DNA from: Tanypteryx hageni
Taxonomy: Eukaryota; Arthropoda; Insecta; Odonata; Petaluridae
Length of the DNA stretch: 64,000 nt
Direction: 5' to 3'
Assembly (NCBI GenBank): GCA_028673005.1
Contig: CM054115.1
Span: 5,191,501 to 5,255,500, forward strand
Shown here: positions 56,135 to 64,000 of the stretch, piece after piece
Numbering within the stretch: the first letter of the stretch is position 1
Layout of the letters: the number at the start of each line of letters is the position of its first letter
The notes under the pieces: generated by a model
Database searches by the model: none
What the model was told of the DNA's origin: nothing
The model's input: only the letters and a program-made list of their open reading frames with translations
Made by a program: the position numbers and the translations under genes

Positions 56135-57617
56135 CAGTAAAACCCTGTATTTATGTTATCGGAATATACATTTTCCCGCTATTTACAACATTTTATATGG
56201 GTCTCATCAATTTTCCTCTGATTCCAATGTAAGTAAAACCCTGTATTTATGTTATTTCATTTTAAGTTTTCCCGCCATGTGCATCATTTTACATTAGAAT
56301 TTCCATTAAAAAAAGAGAATTTAGCGTGCGATTCCTAACAGTTTTTAATGTTTTTCGGCTTAGCTTTGCAAAAAATCCGAATTCTTTTGGGTGAAGATTT
56401 TGAAAATGGTGGTAGAGTAGGAACAGCGCCCCTAGAGGCAGAAATATGAACTCTTTCTTTTCAAAACAGCACTCGTGGCACTCTCTTTAACAGAAGCTAC
56501 TCAGGAACAGCGTACTTATAGATGAAAATACGTATGAACTCTTTTGGGTGAAGACTTCAAAACCTCGTACGTAAATCACAATAGCTGAGCATAAACAGCA
56601 CACCTAGATATGGAAATACTATTTACACTATTTACTCTTTGAATCAAGTATGAATGCTATTGAAAAGATGTTCAAGTTTGGCGCTATCCACTCAAATTCT
56701 ACCCCTTGGTTCCCACAGTTTGTAATTAAATTTAAATTAAATTTGTAATTTGTTGTCATTTAAATTAACATATTGTCGCGAATATAATGTGGTTTTTTCC
56801 AAAAAATTAAATTTTAAAAGTAGCCCCCACATTATATACGAGTACTAGTGATTTCAAAAGATCGTAAAATCGTGTTTCGAAAAATCACTGTACAGTCCAT
56901 GCATCAGTTAAGTGATACAAGATACTTGTTACATTGTAGACACATTAGGCGTACATGTTACAATGTAGCTACTTGAAAAGCATCTGAGGCGAGAATAGAT
57001 CGAGTTCAGTCAGCGGCTGAACTCCTCATTAGTCATTGAATTGAAGCTATCAGTGTGTCGGCATATTCTTTGTGCCTACCTTAACGAGTTTTTACCCATC
57101 CGTTATTTTAACAATGGGTGACAAAAAGGATGCTGATCATGTTGAGAAAAAATATTCTTCCATATCCTAGGTTATCAGAGGAATCCGACGAAGTTATGAC
57201 ATAAATTATAAAGTAGTCATAGCTCAAGAGGCGGAAAAAACGAACAATATTCAAGCTTCAAAAAAGTATGATGTTCCTGAAGTAAATATACCTACGTCTA
57301 TGTACAATTTTCCAGACAAATGTAATGTGGGGAATGTAATGGAAACCCAAACATACTATACATACTAGCATTTTAATTTGGCACATTTAAATATTATTAT
57401 TATTAAAAAGTGCTAGTTAAGTAAATGAATAAATAGATGTACTCTTTATAAACTTAGCTCTTTTAACACTGATTTTATTGTTAATCTTACTGTAACAAAT
57501 GAGCGAGTTTAAAAGGAAAATCAGTAGCTATTTTTCCTTTTACCTCAATTTGTGCTTTCCTGCAAATTACACTTTTTCCCCAGGTCCTTAGAAAAGTGTA
57601 AATAAGGGGTTTTACTG
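56135..57617. mobile_element. pogo-type element (1.48 kb) with TA target duplication
   Basis: Ends CAGTAAAACCCTGTATTTAT (56135) and AAATAAGGGGTTTTACTG (to 57617) are inverted repeats flanked by TA. The first 23 bp recur at 56231, so the left end is duplicated. A short foldback at 56775-56845 (AATATAATGTGG/CCACATTATAT) may be a separate MITE. It includes the helix-turn-helix fragment at 57113. Confidence 0.7.
57113..57400 (+). pseudogene. pogo transposase N-terminal helix-turn-helix fragment
   Basis: MGDKKDADHVEKK, then a stop, then RRSYDINYKVVIAQEAEKTN and NIQASKKYDVPEVNI: the psq-type helix-turn-helix at the start of pogo/Tigger transposases. It lies downstream of the DDE piece, so the two come from different copies. 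The 57298-57370 stretch recurs at 59168-59240. Confidence 0.6.
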
Positions 57618-58399
57618 TATTCAATTGAAAATTCCAATCAAAACTGCTTATTTCAATTGGTCCAATGTTTATTACTCAATGGTATAATAAACCTGTCATT
57701 GTGTGCATAATAATTTTTTTCCTTTCATTAGGAGTTAAAAATGGGGGTCATCTTATAATCAGAGTTGTGTTATACTCGGGCATATAAGGTATTTACCTAA
57801 CATCCTTCAAATTTATTTTGCGGATGTGGGAAAAATCTAGCACAGATACTAAACTAAAACATTTCTTCTACATGCCCATGGTTTGACTCTAGCTTTGAAT
57901 ACCAAGGAAATACCTAGGTATGAATGCAACTTTTTATTGTAATTTTAATATATGATAAAATTGACCTACAGACATGAGACTTTGATGTTCCTAGGCATAA
58001 AAATATGAAGTTTATCTTTCTCGCTGAGAAAATTTTAATCTATTCTCAAATAGTCCAAAAATTGGTTTAAAACAAGAATAAAATTAATATAGCCTGTAAT
58101 TTAATAAATAACAATTTTACATGCAAAAATAATAGCTGTACTCTCCAAATGGCCCTGAATTTCGCTTACTAGATTAACCCCTCAAGCGCAGAGGGCATTT
58201 AAATCAAAGGAGGTCGGAGGAGATTTAAATGAATTAGCTAGTCCAGAGTAAACTTATAAAAATTAATAAATTTTTACCTATTCATTGGATTCATCTGGAA
58301 TTTTTTGAGATTTTGCATAAAACTATGAGCATTTATGCTATATTTTTTAAATTTATTAACATATTTCTTTTGGGTGAAACGCTTTGATGAATTATTTTA
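57618..58399. other. AT-rich DNA with MITE end
   Basis: 57690-57795 ends TATACTCGGGCATATAAGGT, a pogo-type MITE right end. No gene. Confidence 0.45.
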
Positions 58400-58950
58400 A
58401 GCAATCACCGAATAGCTATATTGAACGTCTTTATTCCAGGTTTATGGATTACTTCATGTATACTGCTTTACCATAGATTTCCATATCTTCCTCATGTTTA
58501 TTGAAAAAAACATTCAAATAAGGATAAACAAATATGCTAGAAGTGCACAGGAACAGGAGAGCGAGGTTTCATATTTGTCCACACAACAAAAAAATGCCAA
58601 AAATATAGGTTTTTACCTTAGTAATATGAGCATGAACTTCAATACGATTCTCACTATCACTGTCCAAATCGACACTTTTTTCCAAATCACTTTAAAGTTT
58701 TTCTACTGGTTGACACCATGATAACTTTGACTCTTTAAACCTTTTAGAAATTAAACATAAAAGTAATCACAGAAAAAAATGAACAATAGCTGCCTCTGTA
58801 CAGCAGAAATGCTTCCCTCAGAATAACTTCTTCAGAGTGGCAAGAGAATATATTTTGTGTGATCCAAGTGCTTCCCATGCACTCTGATCACGCTTTTAGT
58901 GAAGACAGCTTGCTTTTGCAGTGATGTCAGATAAGTGTGTCTCCAGTCTA

Positions 58951-59488
58951 TAAGACGCAGGCTGATTTGGGATTCATTTTTCTGGAAATAGTGCATCTTA
59001 TAGCCAGAAAAATGCAGTAATTCATTATACAGTTGCACACTGGAATAATCACTGAAGAATGAGATTGTAATCCAGGCCTTTGGCATGCCATATCATAGGA
59101 ACCCTTTGTAGCTAGGTTCTCCTTCACCCAGGGGCAAGTCACAGTGATGCGACCCCCTCCCTTTGCTCCCTGTACAATTTCCCAGACAAATGTAATGTGG
59201 GGAATGTGATGGAAATCCAAGCATACTATACTAGCATTGTAATTCAGCATATATTATATTATTATTGTTTACAAACAGAAACATTAATTTTTGGTCCATT
59301 CGTTTGCACCCCTTCAGCTCTGCCCCCTCGCTATGCCACTGAACCTATACAGCCTTTGGGTTTTGCAAGTGATACATAAGTAAGAGTTTTAACTTGTAAT
59401 AACCTCCTGCATTTCCTCCTAACAACAATGTGCAGCAAACATAGGCAGCACTGAAACTTGATGCAGACTTTTCTTCATGGGCAATGTA
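58951..59488. other. Spacer with MITE fragments
   Basis: 58965-59015 holds an inverted CTATAAGACGC/GCATCTTATAG pair of a pogo-type MITE. 59168-59290 repeats 57298-57400. Confidence 0.45.
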
Positions 59489-59949
59489 TGAGGGGATGTC
59501 AAAAAGTAAGGTTCTCTAATTTTTTATTGCAAGTTGGTTACATCCAAGTGCACAGGTAGTAGTGATATAGGCACATCCACAGGCTATTTTTTTACAATCT
59601 CCATGCTTATTCAGGTATTTGTCATTGTGGTCAATCATAGTATTGAAGCCATGGTGGTAGAGGAATCTCCACCTAATGTCGCCTGCCACCTACTGGCGGA
59701 ACCACATACTACTAATGTCATTAGACAAGAATAAAATACAGAAACTTACTTTTTTACTGTAGCAGGACATATTGTTCTACTGCCATGGCTTTGACACTTT
59801 GATTGACTGCTATGACAAGTGCCTGAACAAGTATGAAGATTATGTTGCAAAATGGCCTATGGATGTGCCTATATCTACCACCTATGCACTTGGATTTAAC
59901 CCACTCGCATTAGCAGTAAAAAATTAGGGAATCTTACTTTCTGTCCTCG
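59489..59949 (+). mobile_element. mariner relic (461 bp)
   Basis: TA at 59487-59488 and 59950-59951. The left end TGAGGGGATGTCAAAAAGTA and the right end, inverted, CGAGGACAGAAAGTAAGA are related, and both continue into TCTCTAATTTTTTA-type sequence. Near the right end a plus frame reads GFDTLIDCYDKCLNKYEDYV, like the C terminus of mariner transposases (W/Y-D-K-C...G/E-D-Y-V). The catalytic core is deleted. Confidence 0.72.
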
Positions 59950-62800
59950 TATGTTCTGGAAGGCATATGTATCCAATAAAGGAATATCTCATTCATCATA
60001 TCTGCTATTTTCAATAATCTCCTTCAAGATTTCTGAGAAGTTTTTATCAATCTCCATATCTGCAGCAGCAGCCTCACTTGTAAGCTTGATGTTATATAGG
60101 TTGATTCTTTAAACCATCCATAACTTCAAGAAAAAGCTATTTTTTAAAATGTACTTTTTCAGGCATAAGACAAGCTCGATTGTTCCCTGTTGAATTCATC
60201 CATGACTTGGTTTGAACATTACAGTATCAGAATTCTTGTTTAAGATCTTAACCAAAAAAATAAATAGCATTTTCTATTGATAATATAATCTAAGGATTTC
60301 AACTCAACTTTGTGGTAATTAATAAACATACAATAACAATGAAGAAAGGAAACTTTGTAATTTCAACAAATAATTTTATTTCAGAATGTAATACAGGTAT
60401 GCCTGATTTAGGGCATATTATTTTAGTGCATTTTCGATATAGTGCATTTGGCATCTCGGGACTAAAATTTTAATTTTTGAAAATTTTTAAAATAATGCTC
60501 CTAAATGCTACGGTCCTTTATTATGGCCCAGCATTTTTCTCACTTACATTCATTTGTACTTCACTCTCTGTTCAGAGATAGTCATTCCACTCTAATTAAA
60601 GAAAAGTTGTTGTTATTTACACGTTTATTAACTTTATTTCTATTTCACCCCTTCACTTTTATTATGTTTTTTACATTGGTTTGCCACAATTCCACAGTCT
60701 TCTGCAGTGACATTGGAAGTTTTAAAGTTGTTAACGTTACTGTTGAGATGTGCAGGATTGGGTTTGCTTTGGATGGGTTTTTGCTTAAGATTGGGTTAGA
60801 TTAGGTTCACGACAACTTTAACTTTAGCTATCGTTAGTCATTTGTTATTCTGATGTTATTTTGCTGTTGGTACCTATGCTATAGTTACGTGCCTGAAGCT
60901 GCGGCGGTGCCGCTGAATCGTAATATCACTCGTATTTTGTTATTGTTTACTTTTGCACTGGACAATCATTAACAAAGATCTTCATAATCATGAAATATTT
61001 TTTGGAGCATGTCAAAGTAATACACTATATTGATGTTTTACCAAGTATATACCAGAAATACTTATGATATTTTGCATAACTCATTTATTTTATAATACGT
61101 TTTTTCATCGCAAATGTTATTAGAAAATTGTGATTTTCCATCATAAAGAATGGTTTTTGAAGCTGTTGTACACCAGTAAGTTCATAATAAATAATTATTT
61201 AAAAATAATTGTCATATACCGTATTAACTCGTTTAATACCCGCACATGGGTAATGCCTGCATCCCCGTTTTTAGAGCTAAAAATCGGGGAAAAAAACTGT
61301 AATTTGTGTCATGTCTGCACTTACAAAATTTTGATATTTTACAGCAATATTGGTTGAATAATCTATCTGAAGCTGAATTTGATTATATAATTATGGCAAC
61401 AAGGCGATATTTAAGAAATTACTTCAAAAATTGATTTTTTAAATGCTTTTTTAACGTACATAAACATGAAAAATTCATATCCATTGCCATTACATTACAC
61501 GGAGACAACTCAAAAACCTATTTTGGAGTCTAGCTCCTTGATCTCGCAGAAATTTTTAATTTTGAGCCATTGCACATTCTCAAGTTATTTAATTTAAAAT
61601 GAGTAATTTTTGCTAATTTTGCAAAATTACACTATCGGTATGCCACAAAGACAAGAACATGCGTGGATTTCGGCTGCGCATGGAGGAGAAGTTTCTCCGT
61701 CGCAGAGGGGAAATCTTGACTTCCCCCACCCCCCTACTAGCCCATCCTTCTCCTCCTTAGGTTGTCAGTTCTCACTATTTACAGTTGCTGCCTAGATGAA
61801 GTTTTGCATATAATTGGCAACAGTGTAGTTAGAAAATGAAAGAGACAGCGATAGCCCATGTAGTAAGGAAGGGCGAGAGAGAGAGGAGGGTGCCAAGAGG
61901 AGTGAGGGATTAGGCCACACCCACTGTGCACCCAAAATGTTCTTTTGATCAAGGTAGACCTATAACTCAGCCATTATTCACCTATAAAAAGTGCAAATTT
62001 TACATAAATAAACGTAAATGGTTCATGCTCAAAATAAATTCCCGTGTCAAATACCTCAGAGATCACACAATACCAAAAATAAACCATTCACTAGATGCAC
62101 TGCGACTGGTTACATAGAAGCATTTCTTATGTTTCTGTGTATAAAATGTATCACTTACAGCTTTCAGAAAGCACAAACGAACAACTCCAACAGCTATTTA
62201 GTGACACATTCCATCGCAAGATTGTGTTCTTTGCTTTTATACAGAGTAATAAAAGTATGTACATATATTCTTTTAGGATTACATAACGTAAAAGGATCCA
62301 AAAAAATTCACTTATGGTAAAATGTGATTTGAGCATATCATGAATTAGAAGGCAATCTGACAGAATTCGTTTGTTTTTAATGAAAAATATATGCAATTCA
62401 GTTGTTTACTTCTCTTATATCAACTTTTCTATGAGAATGAATGACACTCTTCTATTTACATAGAAATTTACGTGATTTAGGTTTATTACTGACAGATGGC
62501 AAGGAATTTTTAAAAATGCCTGATAAATGTCGTGCTTATTATATTATTCTACGCATTAAAAAAATACCTTGGTTATAAATCGAGGAAATAAAATGCATGG
62601 CATATTTTGCCTACTGAAGAAACGCATACTCATCTCATGCCAGTCACACAGTGTTAGTAGGCATTTTGCCGGTTGCCTACCCTCAAAAGATAAAGGGGAA
62701 AATATTGTGTAATATCCTCACCCAAGGCCGTCCTTTATGATCGCAAGGCCCTAGGCAAAAACAAAATCATATAAACAGAGCAGTTAGGAAAAGATTTCTT
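59950..62800. other. AT-rich intergenic DNA with scattered MITE ends
   Basis: 60394-60470 (ACAGGTATGCCTGATTTAGG) and 61218-61290 (ACCGTATTAACTCGTTTAAT) look like left ends of pogo-type elements. A purine-rich patch is at 61860-61900. No coding frame with a family signature. Confidence 0.45.
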
Positions 62801-62856
62801 TTAGCTGAACTAACAAAGGTGAAATACTCCTTTAGCCAAAACAACTAGAGGGCTAC

Positions 62857-62903
62857 AAAACCCAATGCATTTCGCCCACAAGGTGAGCATCGTCAGGGGT
62901 AAA
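62857..62903 (-). ncRNA. Hammerhead ribozyme-like motif of the Penelope element
   Basis: On minus: CTGACGA (62896-62890, fits the CUGANGA core), a stem II GCTCAC/GTGGGC with a CTT loop, then GAAA (62873-62870), then ATGCAT as a very short self-complementary stem III, ATT as cleavage triplet, and GGGT pairing with ACCC before the core as stem I. Penelope elements are known to carry hammerheads with minimal stem III in their terminal repeats. Pairing was judged by eye; activity is unproven. Confidence 0.55.
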
Positions 62904-62955
62904 ACCTGTTCCAACAGTGACTGGGAGTCAACTGCCAGGTTTGAAACGGAAGGTA

Positions 62956-63534
62956 TTAAGAAGACGACCGAGAAACAAGTGAAGCGCGGAAAGATTTTTC
63001 GGCGTGTGTGTCGTTTAAATCTGTCAGTTTGTATAGGGTCTTGTTGAAATCTGTGTCCGTGTTCATAAGTGTATCACGGTTTTTGTAAATGTGAAGGTTT
63101 TCTAACGAGTTTAGTGAGTTATTGGCTGAAGTTATCAATGTTAAATCGTTTACGTGTATACTATGACCTGTTTCAAAGATGTGGTTGGCAACGCTTGATT
63201 TTTCAAAACGATTATATTTATAGTGAGCCATGTGTTCCTTGAAGCGTGTTATTAGTTTCCTTCTTGTTTGTCCTATGTACCTTTTGTCGCAGTGTGAGCA
63301 TTGTATTTTATAAATACAGGACTTGTTCAAAGATTCTGTTGTGTCTTTTGTACTGCCCAGTAAATTTTTCAAATTATAAGGATTTGTATATGTTATGGTA
63401 TAATTCTTATGTTTAAAAATTTTGTTCAAGCCTCTGTTTAATGGTGGAAAATAAGGCAATTTTACATATTTGTCCTCTTTTTTGTTGTCTAATTTGAGGG
63501 AAGTGGCATTGGACAAAAAATAGCTGTGTTTCAA
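62956..63534 (-). CDS. Penelope GIY-YIG endonuclease region (ORF C-terminal end)
   Basis: 192 codons, open. After a linker (KLDNKKEDKYVKLPYFPPLN) comes the GIY-YIG domain: CIYKIQCSHCDKRYIGQTRR (about residues 72-91) with Tyr and Gly as the catalytic pair, then LITRFKEHMAHYK with the conserved Arg and HM, and SSVANHIFETGHSI with the later Glu. The preceding Cys-x-x-Cys and the order linker-then-GIY-YIG are those of Penelope-like retroelements, where the nuclease nicks target DNA. The RT is absent from this fragment, so it is not a full gene. Confidence 0.88.
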   Translation of the reverse strand: MKHSYFLSNATSLKLDNKKEDKYVKLPYFPPLNRGLNKIFKHKNYTITYTNPYNLKNLLGSTKDTTESLNKSCIYKIQCSHCDKRYIGQTRRKLITRFKEHMAHYKYNRFEKSSVANHIFETGHSIHVNDLTLITSANNSLNSLENLHIYKNRDTLMNTDTDFNKTLYKLTDLNDTHAEKSFRASLVSRSSS

Positions 63535-63789
63535 TTTTTAACACGCAGATTATGTAACATCCCCCTCAATAAAGTCAGATATGCAAAGGAACTCAAACAC
63601 ATAAAACAAATTGCCGCTAAACTTGGATACGATAATAATTTAATTAATAAATTAGTGAGAAAACATAACTTTAATAAAACCTTGTCCAATGCCACTTCCC
63701 TCAAATTAGACAACAAAAAAGAGGACAAATATGTAAAATTGCCTTATTTTCCACCATTAAACAGAGGCTTGAACAAAATTTTTAAAGTT
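63533..63789 (+). pseudogene. Penelope RT-thumb end and linker, inverted fragment
   Basis: Reads NIPLNKVRYAKELKHIKQIA then KLGYDNNLINKLVRKHNF, the stretch after the RT core, then the same linker as on the minus strand (KLDNKKEDKYVKLPYFPPLN), and stops at 63789 before the GIY-YIG domain. The deletion joins straight to the element's tail. Confidence 0.8.
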
Positions 63790-63830
63790 TAGTTGTTTTG
63801 GCTAAAGGAGTATTTCACCTTTGTTAGTTT

Positions 63831-64000
63831 TGGCCAAAGTTATTGAGCTACTATCTATTATTTTAGCTGAACTGGTAAAAAAGGATGCATATTTTTTTCA
63901 AATGAAAAACAAAAGTTTAATGTCAGCAGATATAACTGTAAAAATAGGTACATTACATTACATAAATTTTATTTTTCTAGATTTTGCCACAGCAAAATCT
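63831..64000. other. Right edge, AT-rich
   Basis: No recognised feature; TTTTAGCTGAACTGG at 63862-63876 echoes TTAGCTGAACTAAC at 62799-62812. Confidence 0.4.

Larger units (their letters stand above)
53270..58950. repeat. Long inverted repeat enclosing pogo-type DNA
   Basis: Arms of roughly 500 bp at 53270-53765 and 58400-58950 are inverse copies: TTATCTGACATCACTGCA, GGATCACACAAAA, TTACTAAGGTAAAAACCTAT, AATCCATAAACCT. Each arm contains an exon-like start (M(A/V)STSRK...DSDSE) running to AAG|GTAAAAAC, a good splice donor. The interior holds the transposon pieces at 55080-57617. It may be one large DNA element, or two copies facing each other. Confidence 0.6.
62806..63830. mobile_element. Head-to-head pair of Penelope-like element fragments
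   Basis: The minus-strand fragment (to about 63530) carries linker, GIY-YIG domain, hammerhead-like motif and tail. The plus-strand fragment (63533-63789) carries RT-thumb end and linker, then the same tail. Shared segments are inverted: 63413-63517 against 63683-63787, and the tail 62808-62847 against 63789-63827 (TTAGCCAAAACAACTA and its inverse). Penelope elements often have such inverted partial copies. Confidence 0.85.

Overview
This window is AT-rich, gene-poor eukaryotic DNA packed with transposable elements (TEs). The mix of families points to an animal, most likely an arthropod: Ty3/gypsy, a Jockey-type LINE, CR1-like LINEs, an APE-endonuclease LINE of the RTE/Craft-like kind, Penelope, piggyBac, pogo/Tigger, hAT, a mariner relic, a Mutator-like (MULE) relic, Helitron tails and tRNA-derived SINEs. 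The species cannot be named from sequence alone. There are no prokaryotic operons, rRNA genes, CRISPR arrays or convincing true tRNA genes.

Layout. 46-9525: a degenerate Ty3/gypsy element on the minus strand with two LTRs, PBS, PPT and a 6-bp target duplication; its right-hand LTR is split by a Jockey-type LINE (5143-9408) with its own 11-bp duplication. 11539-18187: a small hAT MITE whose right target duplication was later hit by a larger hAT-like element; that element holds a twin-primed (half-inverted) LINE at 11999-15055. 18.2-21 kb: a Tigger-type MITE and three weak candidate exons. 21.1-23.1 kb: tandem arrays, a dispersed repeat and a Helitron tail. 23.1-27.6 kb: a CR1-like LINE broken by a piggyBac element (23847-26050, transposase with an internal deletion) and by a second insertion. 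27.6-34 kb: a long inverted repeat, a decayed piggyBac and a decayed Tigger. 34.6-35.6 kb: a truncated LINE reverse transcriptase. 36-39.8 kb: dispersed and tandem repeats. 39.8-42.4 kb: a minus-strand CR1-like LINE carrying a 229-bp hAT MITE. 42.4-44.2 kb: a tRNA-derived SINE split by a third piggyBac.

The only confident host gene is on the minus strand at 47249-48008: the last two exons of an inositol polyphosphate multikinase gene (Ipmk), with matching splice phase. Its N-terminal kinase exons were not found. The rest is a MULE (about 49.1-51.3 kb), a ~150-bp-unit array (52.2-53.0 kb), a roughly 5.7-kb inverted repeat enclosing pogo-type transposons (53.3-58.9 kb), a mariner relic (59489-59949), and at the right edge a head-to-head pair of Penelope fragments with a GIY-YIG endonuclease and a candidate hammerhead ribozyme.

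The interest of the window is its layered insertion history: many insertions can be ordered from precise target duplications. Nearly all TE coding regions carry stops, frameshifts or deletions. The exceptions are the 542-codon reverse transcriptase at 12007-13635 and the 424-codon piggyBac frame at 24609-25883, which are open.
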